Counted from the first letter of the stretch, positions 7,570 through 16,347 are shown. The stretch: 23,769 bases of DNA from Trueperaceae bacterium (GCA_029210865.1 JARGGE010000003.1:1-23769); one strand, 5' to 3'. Made by a program: numbers and translations. Notes: generated by a model not told the origin, from the letters alone.

Positions 7570-10500
7570 ATGACCCAATCGGCAATCCACCTCGGCGCCG
7601 GCCCGCTCCTCGCGGCCGGCGCCCCGGTCGAGGGCGGCACCGTCGCTCTCGCCGGTGAACGCTTCTATCGCATCCGCCACGTCGACGCCATGCCCCCCTT
7701 CCTGATGAGCATCGTCAGCGCCTCGGACCTGTGGATGTTCGTCTCGAGCACCGGCGGCCTCACGGCCGGTCGGGTCGACGCCGACGGGGCGCTCTTCCCC
7801 TATGCGACCGCCGACAAGCTGACCGAGAACGCCGAGCACACCGGCCCCAAGACGCTGCTCCGGGTCACCCGCGAGGGCCGTCGCTCGTCGTGGGAGCCCT
7901 TCTCGGATCGCGGCCGCGGCCTCTACCGCGTCGAACGGAACCTGTACAAGAACGCGCTCGGCAACCAGGTGGTGTTCGAGGAGCGCAACCTCGACCTAAG
8001 GCTCGGGTTCCGGTACGCCTGGCGCGCGAGCGATGCCTTCGGGTTCGTCCGGACGGCGTGGCTGATCGAGCTCGCAGGAGCACCCTGCACCGTCGAGGTC
8101 CTCGACGGGCTACAGAACCTGATGCCGGCTGGGGCGACCGCGGCGATGCAGAACGACCTGTCCAGCTTGCTCGATGCCTACAAGCGCAACGAGCTCGAGC
8201 CGAAGACCGGCCTCGGGCTCTTCACCCTCAGCTCGACCCTGACCGACCTCGCGGAACCGAGCGAGTCGCTCCGAGCGACCACGGTGTTCGCGGTCGGCCT
8301 CGACGGGGCCCGGCGCCTGCTGTCGTCGGCACAGGTGGAGCGCTTCCGACGCGGCGACGAGGTGGTCGAGGAGCGCGACGTCCGCGGACGCCGCGGCGCG
8401 TACTTCGTCCGGGCCGACCTGGCGCTCGCCGCCGGCGCCACTCGCCGCTGGCACCTCGTCGCCGACGTCGGGCGGGACCACGCGGGCGTGGTCGCGCTCC
8501 TCGGCGCGCTGGAACGCGGCGCGCCCGAGGACGGCGGCGCCACGCTCGAGGCGCGCCTCGACGCCGAGGCGCGCCGCTGCGACGACGCGCTATCCGCGAT
8601 CGTCGCCAGCGGCGACGGCTTCCAGTGGACGCGCGACCAGGAGGCCACCGACCACCACCTCGCCAGCGTGCTCTTCAACCTCATGCGCGGCGGCGTGTTC
8701 CTGAACGGCTACACGGTCGCGCGCGACGACCTCGTCGACTTCGTGCGGATCCGCAACCCCAAGGTCCTCGCCGCACACCGCGCCTTCTTCGCGGCCCTGC
8801 CCACGACGGTTCGCTACCGCGAGCTGGTCGAACGCGCCGCCCAGGAGGACGCACCCGACCTCGAGCGCTTGTGCGCCGCGTACCTGCCGCTGGCGTTCGG
8901 TCGCCGGCACGGCGACCCCAGCCGACCCTGGAACCGCTTCACCATCAACATCCGCGACGCCGAGGGGCGTCCGCGGCTCGACTACCAGGGCAACTGGCGC
9001 GACGTGTTCCAGAACTGGGAGGCGCTCGGCTACGCCTTCCCCGGCTTCGCGACCGGCATGATCGGGGTCTTCCTGAGCGCGACCACGGCTGACGGCTACA
9101 ACCCCTACCGCATCACCCGCGACGGCATCGAGTGGGAGGCCCCCGAGCCGGGGCACCCGTGGTCGAACATCGGGTACTGGAGCGACCACCAGGTCGTCTA
9201 CCTGCAGAAGCTGCTCGAGCTCGCGGAGCGCTTCGATCCCGACGCGCTCACGGGCTTGCTCGATCACCGGGTCTTCAGCCACGCGAACGTGCCCTACCGG
9301 ATCCGCCCCTACGCCGCCATGCTCGACGACGCGTACGACACGATCGAGTTCGACCACGCCCTCGCCCGGCGGATCGCGGCGGCGATCGCGTCGGAGGGCA
9401 CGGACGCCCGGTTGCTGCGGGGGTCCGACGGCGCCGTGGTGCACGTGACGATGGCGGAGAAGCTGCTCCTGCTGCTGCTCGTGAAGCTCGCCAACCTGGT
9501 ACCCGAGGGCGGCGTCTGGATGAACACCCAGCGGCCGGAATGGAACGACGCGAACAACGCGCTGGTCGGCAAAGGGCTCTCGGTCGTCACGACCGCGTAC
9601 CTCTACCGCACGGTCGCGTACCTCCAGCGGCTCCTGGCCGACCGTCCCGCGGTGGCGCTCAGCCGCGAGGTGCGCAGCTTCTTCGACGCCGTCCACGAAG
9701 GCCTGAACGCACACGCCGACGCGCTCGACGGCGCCTTCGACGACCACCGGCGGCGCGCCTTCATGGACGCGCTCGGCGACGCCGGCAGCCGCTACCGCCA
9801 GGCCGTCTACGAGCACGGCTTCGCGGGCGGCTCGACCAATCTCGACAGCGCGACGCTGGCGGCCTTCCTGGAGCTCGCCCGGCGCTACCTCGAGCACACG
9901 CTGCGCGCCAACCGGCGCCCGGACGCGCTGTACCACGCCTACAACGTGCTCGCGCTGACGGAGGACGGCGCCGCCATCCACCGGCTCGACGAGATGCTCG
10001 AGGGGCAGGTCGCCGTCCTCTCGTCCGGTCTGCTCTCCTCCACCGAGAGCCTCGAACTGCTCGCGAGCCTCCGCCACGGACGGCTCTACCGCGCCGACCA
10101 GCACAGCTACGTGCTCTACCCCGACCGCGACCTGCCCGGGTTCCTCGCCAAGAACCGGGTCCCGCCCGACGCCGTGCGCGGTTCGAAACTGCTCACGTCG
10201 CTCCTGGAGCAGGGGGACCGGCGCGTCGTCGTCCGCGACGAGCGCGGCGACGTGCGCTTCCACGGCAGCTTCCGCAACGCCAAGAGCGTGCGCCGGGCGC
10301 TCGCCGACCTCGCGCGCGAGGAGGCCTGGTCCGCGCTCGTCGCCACCGAGGGCGAAGCGGTCGCCGCGCTCTTCGAGCGCGTCTTCGACCACGCCTCCTT
10401 CACCGGCCGCTCCGGCACCTTCTTCGCCTACGAAGGGCTGGGCAGCATCTACTGGCACATGGTCTCCAAGCTGATGCTGGCGGTGCAGGAGTGCCACCAC

Positions 10501-11064
10501 CGCGCGCTGGCCGCAGGCGAGCCCACCGAGCACGTCGCCGCGCTCGCGGCCGCGTACGTCGACGTCCGCGCCGGCCTCGGCTTCCACAAGACCCCCGAGG
10601 TCTTCGGCGCCTTCCCCGCCGACCCGTACTCGCACACGCCGGCCCACGCCGGCGCGCAGCAGCCCGGCATGACCGGCCAGGTCAAGGAGGACGTGCTCGC
10701 GCGCCTGGGGGAGCTGGGCGTCGAGGTTCGCGACGGCCGCCTCGGCTTCGCCCCGGCGCTGCTGGCGAACGAGGAGTTCCTCGCCGAAGCGACGACCGCG
10801 ACCGTCTGGACCCTGGACGGACCCGTCGCTCTGCCCCTCGAGCCCGGCACGCTGGCCTTCACCATCTGCCAGGTGCCCGTGGTCTACCGCCGTACCGACG
10901 GGGCACCCGAGGTCACCGTGCTGCGGTGCGACGGCGGGCTGCGCCGCTTCGACGGCGCCTTCCTGGACGCAGCGACCAGCCGCGAGGTGTTCGAGCGCAC
11001 CGGCGCGGTCGCCCGCCTCGAGGTGGACGTGCCCGCGGGCGCCCTGATCGACGCGACGCCGTGA
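7570..11064 (+). CDS. GH94-type glycoside phosphorylase, probable 1,2-beta-oligoglucan phosphorylase (SOGP)
   Basis: A 1164-residue cytoplasmic enzyme without signal peptide. Large size, N-terminal beta-rich part, and a helical barrel with PEWNDANNAL fit GH94-type phosphorylases. Trp658-Asn659-Asp660 corresponds to the WND of cellobiose phosphorylases, making Asp660 the likely general acid. Segments YKNALGNQVVFEERN (from residue 126), LDGLQNLMPAG, LLDAYKRNELEPKTGLGL and the C-terminal QQPGMTGQVKED (from about 1030) match, from memory, the long SOGP subgroup (about 1,080-1,150 residues) that converts beta-1,2-gluco-oligosaccharides plus phosphate into glucose-1-phosphate. The neighbourhood (LacI, binding protein, two permeases, GH3) mirrors the described Listeria innocua SOGP locus. 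Its stop overlaps the next start (GTGA). A weak GAAGG site precedes ATG 7570. Other linkage specificity is possible. Confidence 0.78.
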   Translation: MTQSAIHLGAGPLLAAGAPVEGGTVALAGERFYRIRHVDAMPPFLMSIVSASDLWMFVSSTGGLTAGRVDADGALFPYATADKLTENAEHTGPKTLLRVTREGRRSSWEPFSDRGRGLYRVERNLYKNALGNQVVFEERNLDLRLGFRYAWRASDAFGFVRTAWLIELAGAPCTVEVLDGLQNLMPAGATAAMQNDLSSLLDAYKRNELEPKTGLGLFTLSSTLTDLAEPSESLRATTVFAVGLDGARRLLSSAQVERFRRGDEVVEERDVRGRRGAYFVRADLALAAGATRRWHLVADVGRDHAGVVALLGALERGAPEDGGATLEARLDAEARRCDDALSAIVASGDGFQWTRDQEATDHHLASVLFNLMRGGVFLNGYTVARDDLVDFVRIRNPKVLAAHRAFFAALPTTVRYRELVERAAQEDAPDLERLCAAYLPLAFGRRHGDPSRPWNRFTINIRDAEGRPRLDYQGNWRDVFQNWEALGYAFPGFATGMIGVFLSATTADGYNPYRITRDGIEWEAPEPGHPWSNIGYWSDHQVVYLQKLLELAERFDPDALTGLLDHRVFSHANVPYRIRPYAAMLDDAYDTIEFDHALARRIAAAIASEGTDARLLRGSDGAVVHVTMAEKLLLLLLVKLANLVPEGGVWMNTQRPEWNDANNALVGKGLSVVTTAYLYRTVAYLQRLLADRPAVALSREVRSFFDAVHEGLNAHADALDGAFDDHRRRAFMDALGDAGSRYRQAVYEHGFAGGSTNLDSATLAAFLELARRYLEHTLRANRRPDALYHAYNVLALTEDGAAIHRLDEMLEGQVAVLSSGLLSSTESLELLASLRHGRLYRADQHSYVLYPDRDLPGFLAKNRVPPDAVRGSKLLTSLLEQGDRRVVVRDERGDVRFHGSFRNAKSVRRALADLAREEAWSALVATEGEAVAALFERVFDHASFTGRSGTFFAYEGLGSIYWHMVSKLMLAVQECHHRALAAGEPTEHVAALAAAYVDVRAGLGFHKTPEVFGAFPADPYSHTPAHAGAQQPGMTGQVKEDVLARLGELGVEVRDGRLGFAPALLANEEFLAEATTATVWTLDGPVALPLEPGTLAFTICQVPVVYRRTDGAPEVTVLRCDGGLRRFDGAFLDAATSREVFERTGAVARLEVDVPAGALIDATP

Positions 11065-12941
11065 CCCCCACGGCCACCCGCAATCAGGGACGCGTCGACG
11101 CCCTCCTCGCGCGCATGACGCTGCGCGAGAAGATCGGCCAGATGACGCAGCCCGAGAAGAACAGCGCCACGCCCGACGACGTGCGCGCCCACGCCCTCGG
11201 CTCCGTCATCTCGGGCGGCGGCGGCAACCCCGAGCCCAACACGCCCGAGGCTTGGCGCGCGATGGTGCTCGGCTTCCGCGAGGCCGCCCGCGAGAGCCGC
11301 CTCGGCATCCCGCTGCTCTACGGCGTCGACGCCGTCCACGGGCACAACAACGTCGTGGGCGCCACCGTCTTCCCGCACAACGTCGGCCTCGGCGCGATCG
11401 GCGACCCCGACCTGGTCCGCCGCGTCGCCCGCGCCACGGCGCGCGAGGTCGCGGCGACCGGTGTCCGCTGGACCTTCGCCCCGGCCGTGAGCATCCCGGT
11501 GGACGTCCGCTGGGGGCGCACGTACGAGGGGTACGGGCAGGACCCCGAGCTGGTGGGGCGCCTGGCGGCCGCCTACGTCGAGGGCCTGCGCGGCGTGGAC
11601 TGGGCCTCGCCCGACGCGCTGCTCCCCTCGGTCAAGCACTTCCTCGCCGACGGCGCCGCCCGCCACGGCACCTCCACGCGCTGGGACCGGGCGGCGGTGA
11701 AGAGCCTCTCCGACGATCCCACGCTCGCCAACGCCCATCTGGCGGCCGACTTCCTCGAGGTCCTCGACCGTGGCGCCTGGACGATCGACCAGGGCGACGT
11801 GGACGTCGACGAGCGCACGATGCGCGAGGTCTTCCTGGCTCCCTACCGCGCGGCGCTCGCCGCCGGCGCGCTCAACGTCATGGCCTCGTACGGCAGCTGG
11901 CACGGCCTGCGCATGCACGAGCACCGCCACCTGCTCACCGACGTCCTGAAGGGCGAGCTCAGCTTCGAGGGCTTCGTGGTGAGCGACTGGGCGGCGATCG
12001 ACCAGCTCGATCCGGACTACGAGGCCTGCGTCGAGCGCTCGGTCAACGCCGGCATCGACATGGTCATGGTGCCCTTCGACTGGCGGCGCTTCATGGACGC
12101 GCTCGAGGCCGCGGTCGAGCGCGGTGCGGTGCCGCTCGCCCGCATCGACGACGCCGTCCGCCGCATCCTCGTGGCCAAGGAGCGCCTGGGCCTGTTCGAC
12201 GGTGCCGACGAGCCCGAACTCGAGCCCCCGCTCGACGTGGTGGGCCACCCCGACCACCGCCGCATCGCCCATGAGGCCGCGCGGCGCAGCCCCGTCCTAC
12301 TGAAGAACCGCGGCGAGGCGCTGCCGCTGCCGCCGACGCTCCCCGCGCTGCTCGTCGCCGGCGCCGCAGCCGACGACGTCGGTTTGCAGTGCGGCGGGTG
12401 GACGGTCAGCTGGATGGGCGCGGCCGGCCCGATCACGCCTGGGACGACGCTGCTCCAAGGGCTCCGCCGGTGGCTTCCCGACACCGAACTCATGGTCGAA
12501 CCCGACGGCCGCGGCAGCGCCCGCGCGCCGGCGGGCCTCGTCGTGGTCGCCGAGGAGCCCTACGCCGAGGGCATGGGCGACCGCCACGACCTCGACCTGC
12601 CCGCCGTCGACGTGTCCCTGATCGAACGCGTGCGCGCGCGGGTCGACACGCTCGTGCTGGTCGTGTACTCCGGTCGCCCCGTCGTCCTGGGCGCGGCCGC
12701 GCAGCTCGCCGACGCGATCGTCGCCGCCTGGCTCCCCGGCAGCGAGGGCGCCGCGGTGGCCGAACCGCTCGTGGGCGCGAGCGGCTTCGAGGCCACCCTC
12801 CGCACCCGCTGGCCGATCCGCAGCGCCGATCTGCCGCTGCATCCCTTCGGGGCCGAGCCCCACGCCGGGGCGAGGCCGCTCTTCGAGATCGGCCAGGGCC
12901 TGCGCACGGCGCCGTGGTCCGACGCCACGACCCCGGCGTGA
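11061..12941 (+). CDS. GH3 beta-glucosidase, cytoplasmic (ExoI-type)
   Basis: A 626-residue family 3 glycoside hydrolase that removes glucose from the non-reducing end of beta-glucosides. It aligns along its whole length with barley ExoI-type GH3: MTLREKIGQMTQ (19-30), LGIPLLYGVDAVHG (81-94), FPHNVGLGA, DVRWGRTYEGYGQDPEL, VKHFLADG, and the nucleophile in VVSDWAAID (Asp309). Domain 2 follows with SPVLLKN, CGGWTVSWMG, the acid/base-type loop AEEPYAEGMGD, and AAWLPGSEG. There is no signal peptide, so it should act on imported sugar, for instance the sophorose left by the phosphorylase. The GTG start at 11061 overlaps the previous stop by four bases (GTGA). A ~30-residue insertion around residues 200-255 (WDRAAVKSLSDDPTLANAHL) distinguishes it from its neighbour. 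Preferred linkage is unproven. Confidence 0.92.
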   Translation: MTPTATRNQGRVDALLARMTLREKIGQMTQPEKNSATPDDVRAHALGSVISGGGGNPEPNTPEAWRAMVLGFREAARESRLGIPLLYGVDAVHGHNNVVGATVFPHNVGLGAIGDPDLVRRVARATAREVAATGVRWTFAPAVSIPVDVRWGRTYEGYGQDPELVGRLAAAYVEGLRGVDWASPDALLPSVKHFLADGAARHGTSTRWDRAAVKSLSDDPTLANAHLAADFLEVLDRGAWTIDQGDVDVDERTMREVFLAPYRAALAAGALNVMASYGSWHGLRMHEHRHLLTDVLKGELSFEGFVVSDWAAIDQLDPDYEACVERSVNAGIDMVMVPFDWRRFMDALEAAVERGAVPLARIDDAVRRILVAKERLGLFDGADEPELEPPLDVVGHPDHRRIAHEAARRSPVLLKNRGEALPLPPTLPALLVAGAAADDVGLQCGGWTVSWMGAAGPITPGTTLLQGLRRWLPDTELMVEPDGRGSARAPAGLVVVAEEPYAEGMGDRHDLDLPAVDVSLIERVRARVDTLVLVVYSGRPVVLGAAAQLADAIVAAWLPGSEGAAVAEPLVGASGFEATLRTRWPIRSADLPLHPFGAEPHAGARPLFEIGQGLRTAPWSDATTPA

Positions 12942-14767
12942 GCCATCCGCTGCGAACGCCTCCCAACGTCCGGAGCACGGCGCGCCGCGCGCCCGCCCGG
13001 ATCACGCCACTGGTCATGGTGCTGGCCGTGCTCGCCGCGCCGTCCCCGGTCGCCGCCCAGGAGGTCGCCCAGGGGGTCGCCCAGGGGGTCGCCCAGGGCG
13101 TCGCCCTGCGCACGCGCCTCGCCATCCCCGTGCTGTACGGCGTCGACGCGGTGCACGGGCACGCCAACCTGGCCGGCGCGGTCGTGTTCCCGCACAACGT
13201 CGGCCTCGGCGCCGCGGCGAACCCCGAGCTGGTGGAGGCGATCGCCCGCGCCACCGCCCGCGAGATGGTCGCCACCGGCGTCACCTGGAACTACGCGCCG
13301 GTCCTCGCGGTCCCGCGCGACGTCCGCTGGGGGCGCACGTACGAGGGCTACGGCGAGGACCCGGAGCTGGTCACGCGCTTGGCCGTGGCCGCGCTGCAGG
13401 GCCTCCAGGGCGACGACCTCGCCGCGCCCGACACCGTCCTCGCCACGCCCAAGCACTTCGTGGGCGACGGCGCGACCGCCTTCGGCACCTCGCCGCTCGC
13501 GGGCGGCCTGCTCGACCGGGGCGACGCCCCCATCGACGAGGCCACCCTGCGCCGCGTGCACCTCGCGCCGTACGTGGCGGCGGTGGCCCACGGCGCCCGC
13601 AGCGTCATGGTCTCGTTCTCGAGCTGGCAGGGCGTGCCGATGCACGCCCACGCCTACCTGATCCAGGACGTGCTGCGCGGCGAGCTCGGCTTCACGGGCT
13701 TCGTGCTCTCGGACTGGGCCGGCGTCGACGAGGTCGCCGCCGACTACGACGATGCGGTCGTCGCGAGCGTGAACGCGGGCATCGACCTGAACATGGTCCC
13801 GTACGACGCCGAACGCTTCCTGGCGTCGCTGCGGCGCGCGGTCGAGCGCGGCGACGTCTCGCGCGCCCGGATCGACGAGGCCGTGGCCGCCATCCTGCGC
13901 GTCAAGTTCGAGCTCGGCCTCTTCGATCGCCTGTACGGCGACCCGGCACTGCAAGCCGAGGTGGGATCGGACGCCCACCGCGCGCTCGCGCGCGACGCGG
14001 TCGCCCAGACGCTCGTCCTCTTGAAGAACGATGCCGGAGCGCTGCCCCTGCGGCCCGATTCCGTCCAGACGGTGCTCGTCACCGGCTCGGGCGCGGACTC
14101 GATCGGCGTGCAGTCGGGCGGCTGGACGATCGAGTGGCAGGGCTCGACGGCCTCGCTGACCCCCGGCACCACCCTCCTGGAGGGCCTCGAGGCGGGCTTC
14201 GGCGGCGGCACCACGCTGCGCCACGGCCCCCGCGGCCGCTTCACGGGCGACGACGGCCAACCGCTGCGGGGTGATGTCGGCATCGCCGTCGTCGCCGAGC
14301 CCCCCTACGCCGAGTGGTTCGGCGATTCGGCCGACCTCGCGCTGCCGGCACGCGACCGCGCGCTCGTTCGGAGCCTGCGCGAACAGGTCGACACGCTGGT
14401 CGTCGTGGTCCTGTCGGGCCGCCCGGTCGTGCTCGACGGCGTCCTCGAGGTCGCCGACGCCGTCGTCGCCGACGTGGTCCGCGTCGCGGCCGACGGCCTC
14501 GGTGCCGGCATCGACGCGAGCGACGCCGCCCTGCGCGAATGGTTCTCGGTCGGCCCGACGCCCGCGATCCCGGCGGGATCGGATCGCGGCGTGCTCGCCT
14601 GGAACTTCGCGGCGCCCGCCGCGCGCTTCGCACCGATGCGCGCCGGCGAGGTCGCCACGCTGCGGTTCACCCTGCGCCTGCGCGACCCGTCGGGCGCCGA
14701 GGCGACGCACGACGTGGTCGTGGCCATCGACGGCGCCGATCGACCGGGAACGCCCGCGGACCCCTGA
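12938..14767 (+). CDS. Secreted GH3 beta-glucosidase-family protein lacking conserved segments
   Basis: A 609-residue GH3 paralogue of the preceding gene, joined to it by a GTGA overlap. A long n-region and hydrophobic stretch (ITPLVMVLAVLAAPSPVAA, cleavage near residue 40) indicate export. Then come four copies of a 4-residue unit (EVAQ-GVAQ-GVAQ-GVAL) and immediately LAIPVLYGVDAVHG at residue 61. The ~75 residues containing the MTLxEKIGQMTQ strand and helix of the barrel are missing. Catalytic features remain: VLSDWAGVD (Asp259 nucleophile), GGWTIEWQG and AEPPYAEWFGD. Near the C-terminus ADAVVA is followed by DVVRVAADG instead of the expected WLPGSEG. The last ~100 residues are unrecognised, with beta-type sequence (EVATLRFTLRLRDPSGAE). 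It may be a degenerate enzyme, a binding protein, or a real variant. An in-frame ATG (VMVLAV) is a less likely start. Confidence 0.82.
   Translation: MSHPLRTPPNVRSTARRAPARITPLVMVLAVLAAPSPVAAQEVAQGVAQGVAQGVALRTRLAIPVLYGVDAVHGHANLAGAVVFPHNVGLGAAANPELVEAIARATAREMVATGVTWNYAPVLAVPRDVRWGRTYEGYGEDPELVTRLAVAALQGLQGDDLAAPDTVLATPKHFVGDGATAFGTSPLAGGLLDRGDAPIDEATLRRVHLAPYVAAVAHGARSVMVSFSSWQGVPMHAHAYLIQDVLRGELGFTGFVLSDWAGVDEVAADYDDAVVASVNAGIDLNMVPYDAERFLASLRRAVERGDVSRARIDEAVAAILRVKFELGLFDRLYGDPALQAEVGSDAHRALARDAVAQTLVLLKNDAGALPLRPDSVQTVLVTGSGADSIGVQSGGWTIEWQGSTASLTPGTTLLEGLEAGFGGGTTLRHGPRGRFTGDDGQPLRGDVGIAVVAEPPYAEWFGDSADLALPARDRALVRSLREQVDTLVVVVLSGRPVVLDGVLEVADAVVADVVRVAADGLGAGIDASDAALREWFSVGPTPAIPAGSDRGVLAWNFAAPAARFAPMRAGEVATLRFTLRLRDPSGAEATHDVVVAIDGADRPGTPADP
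13061..13108 (+). repeat. Four 12-bp tandem repeats inside the second GH3 gene
   Basis: Units 13061-13072, 13073-13084, 13085-13096 and 13097-13108 are variants of GGGGTCGCCCAG; the middle two are identical. They encode EVAQ, GVAQ, GVAQ, GVAL directly after the signal peptide and occupy the place of the missing N-terminal barrel segment. Confidence 0.85.
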
Positions 14768-14784
14768 ACGCTCCGCCCACGCGA

Positions 14785-14814
14785 GCGGCGCCGGACCCGA
14801 AGGTCCGGCGCCGC
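14785..14814 (+). terminator. Terminator-like hairpin after the sugar operon
   Basis: GCGGCGCCGGACC-CGAA-GGTCCGGCGCCGC is a perfect 13-bp stem with a CGAA loop, 17 bases after the second GH3 stop and between convergent genes. No T-run follows, so efficiency is uncertain, but position and symmetry suit a bidirectional terminator in a GC-rich genome. Confidence 0.7.
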
Positions 14815-14853
14815 GGCCGTGCCGGTGCGCGCGGGTGCGCGCTCAGCCCGGGG

Positions 14854-15405
14854 TCAGAAGACGAAGTCCTCGATGTACCAGCGCCCGTCGCGCGGGTGCT
14901 GGCGGCCGGGGTCCATCGTGTTGCCGTGCGCGACCATGAAGATCATCGGGGTGCCGGGCACCACGTCGACGTCCATGGCGTCGCCGGTCGCGAGCGGGCG
15001 GCTGAACTCGACGGTCCAGACGTCGGCGTCGAAGACGGCGACGGCGTTCGCGAAGTCGTTCTGCTCGTCCATGTCGGGCTCGCCGCGGGCGGCGTCCTGG
15101 AACATGTCGAAGACGACGGCGGCGCCGTCCTCGCCGACCGTGGCGATCAGGATCTCGCCGCCGGTCTTGCGGTTGGTCTGCTCGGTGAGCCAGCCGATGC
15201 CGGCCCAGCCGCTCGAGGGGATGGTGAAGCCCATGCGGAGGGCGTCGTCGGCGATCGTCCAGTAGAGCATGGCGCCCGACTCGTCGTGGGCGACGGTGTT
15301 GGCGTACTCCCCCTCGGCGATGGCGCCGTCGATGACGGGCTGGGCGAAGGCGAAGGCGCCGACGAGGGCGAACGCGAGCGTGGTGGCGAAGAGCTTCTGG
15401 ATCAT
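14854..15405 (-). CDS. Secreted DOMON-domain protein, possible heme-binding
   Basis: A 183-residue exported protein. A signal peptide (MIQKLFATTLAFALVGAFAFA, cleavage before Q22) leads into one DOMON-like beta-sandwich: VIDGAIAEGEYANTV, GAMLYWTIADDALRMGFTIP and SSGWAGIGW. Known DOMON domains bind heme b or sugars. In heme-binding ones a Met and a His act as ligands; Met46 in GAMLYW and His170 (or His160) near the C-terminus are in suitable places. Ligation is inference. The gene is last in a minus-strand cluster after two small membrane proteins, with 29 bases between it and the preceding stop. A ribosome site (GAAGGA) precedes the ATG. A role as the extracytoplasmic redox partner of those membrane proteins is proposed. 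DOMON proteins of the ethylbenzene-dehydrogenase gamma-subunit type are the nearest described relatives by recall. Confidence 0.75.
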   Translation of the reverse strand: MIQKLFATTLAFALVGAFAFAQPVIDGAIAEGEYANTVAHDESGAMLYWTIADDALRMGFTIPSSGWAGIGWLTEQTNRKTGGEILIATVGEDGAAVVFDMFQDAARGEPDMDEQNDFANAVAVFDADVWTVEFSRPLATGDAMDVDVVPGTPMIFMVAHGNTMDPGRQHPRDGRWYIEDFVF

Positions 15406-15434
15406 GGGGGTTTTCCTTCGAGAGGGGAGAGGGA

Positions 15435-15890
15435 TCAGTCCTTCACCCAGACGGTGAGGCCGACGATGAGGCCGACGGCACCCACGTGGGTGTGGGCCAT
15501 ACCGGCGAGCACGGGGCGGTAGGGCACCTGCATGGACTCGACGAAGCCCGAGATGCTGAAGACGGAGACGCCGAGGTCGCCGGCGTTCCAAAAGAGGTGG
15601 AAGATGGCGCCGAACATCCCGGTGAACACGGACAGCGCCATCACGACGAGGAAGGGGAAGGTGAGCCACTTGCGGGTGGTAAAGAACATCGCGATCGACA
15701 GCGGCGCACCCACCATCGAGATGTAGAGCGGGATCTTCGATTGCCACGAGGCGAGCTCGCTGTGCTCGATCACCCAGTGCTCGATCCCGTAGAACACGAA
15801 GCCGAAGGCGGCGATCAACACGAAGAAGTTCTGCAAGAAGGCGAGGGTCTTCTCGTCGGCGGTCTGGGCGTTCATCCAACGCTCGATCAT
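15435..15890 (-). CDS. Four-helix membrane protein with conserved histidines (paralogue B)
   Basis: A 151-residue integral membrane protein of unrecognised family. Predicted helices are about 22-42, 52-70, 77-98 and 124-148. Shared with the upstream paralogue are HW at the end of helix 1 (EHWVIEH), GAxxHxxxNxxD at the end of helix 3 (FGAIFHLFWNAGD), and YRPVLAGMAHTHVG at the start of helix 4. The two aligned histidines could ligate a heme or metal; this is inference. The ATG at 15890 has a GAGGAG site that overlaps the upstream TGA (TGAGGAGTCGACC then ATG), so the two membrane genes are clearly one operon. A DOMON gene follows. No enzymatic motif is visible. Confidence 0.85.
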   Translation of the reverse strand: MIERWMNAQTADEKTLAFLQNFFVLIAAFGFVFYGIEHWVIEHSELASWQSKIPLYISMVGAPLSIAMFFTTRKWLTFPFLVVMALSVFTGMFGAIFHLFWNAGDLGVSVFSISGFVESMQVPYRPVLAGMAHTHVGAVGLIVGLTVWVKD

Positions 15891-15900
15891 GGTCGACTCC

Positions 15901-16347
15901 TCACCGGGCCCGGTAGATGCAGGCGAGACCGGTCACGCCCATGTTGGTGTAGGCGAGTGCCGCGAGGATGGGCCGGTAGCCGTGGAAGTTCTCCATGGCG
16001 TACGTGAAGTTCCACGCGATCCCGCTGGCGTCGGCCATGTTGTAGATCCAGTGGTAGTACGCGCCGAGCACGCCGGTGGCCACCAGCAACCACATCACGA
16101 CGATGTAGGTCACGCGCAGCCACGGTGCGGAGCGATCGAAGTAGATCCACGCGCTCACCACGAGGGCCGGCACCGTGAGCAGGAACGGGATCAGCGAACG
16201 CACGTTCTCTGGGATCCAGTGCCCGATCAGGAAGAGCTCGACGGGGTACATGAGCAACCCGAAGAAGACGAGGAGCACGAGCACCATGCGCACGATCTCC
16301 AGCGCGCGCGCGGTCTGGGTAGTGGCGGCGCGGAAGGCGGGAATCAC
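15901..16347 (-). CDS. Four-helix membrane protein with conserved histidines (paralogue A)
   Basis: A 148-residue membrane protein homologous to its neighbour B: LFLIGHW at the end of helix 1, GAYYHWIYNMAD at the end of helix 3, and YRPILAALAYTNMG in helix 4, with MENF just before it (VESM in B). The family was not recognised. GTG at 16347 is chosen because a GAGGG site lies just upstream and the resulting length matches paralogue B. The frame stays open to 16494, but that part is Arg/Pro-rich and unlike a membrane protein. The GTG overlaps the stop of a possible 26-codon leader ORF as GTGA. It is first of a three-gene cluster (A, B, DOMON). Tandem related proteins of this kind often form a heterodimer, which is proposed here. 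Confidence 0.8.
   Translation of the reverse strand: MIPAFRAATTQTARALEIVRMVLVLLVFFGLLMYPVELFLIGHWIPENVRSLIPFLLTVPALVVSAWIYFDRSAPWLRVTYIVVMWLLVATGVLGAYYHWIYNMADASGIAWNFTYAMENFHGYRPILAALAYTNMGVTGLACIYRAR

Noticed and set aside
8590..10647. Long minus-strand open frame opposite the phosphorylase gene
   Set aside because: Its translation is Val/Glu/Arg/Gly-rich without any motif, while the plus strand carries a full conserved enzyme; it is a GC-codon shadow.
12560..14710. Long minus-strand open frame opposite the GH3 genes
   Set aside because: Same shadow composition and no start signals; the GH3 frames on the plus strand contain catalytic motifs.
14271..14939. Plus-strand frame spanning the end of the second GH3 gene and the hairpin
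   Set aside because: Out of frame with GH3, Arg/Pro-rich, and it crosses the terminator-like hairpin into an oppositely transcribed gene.
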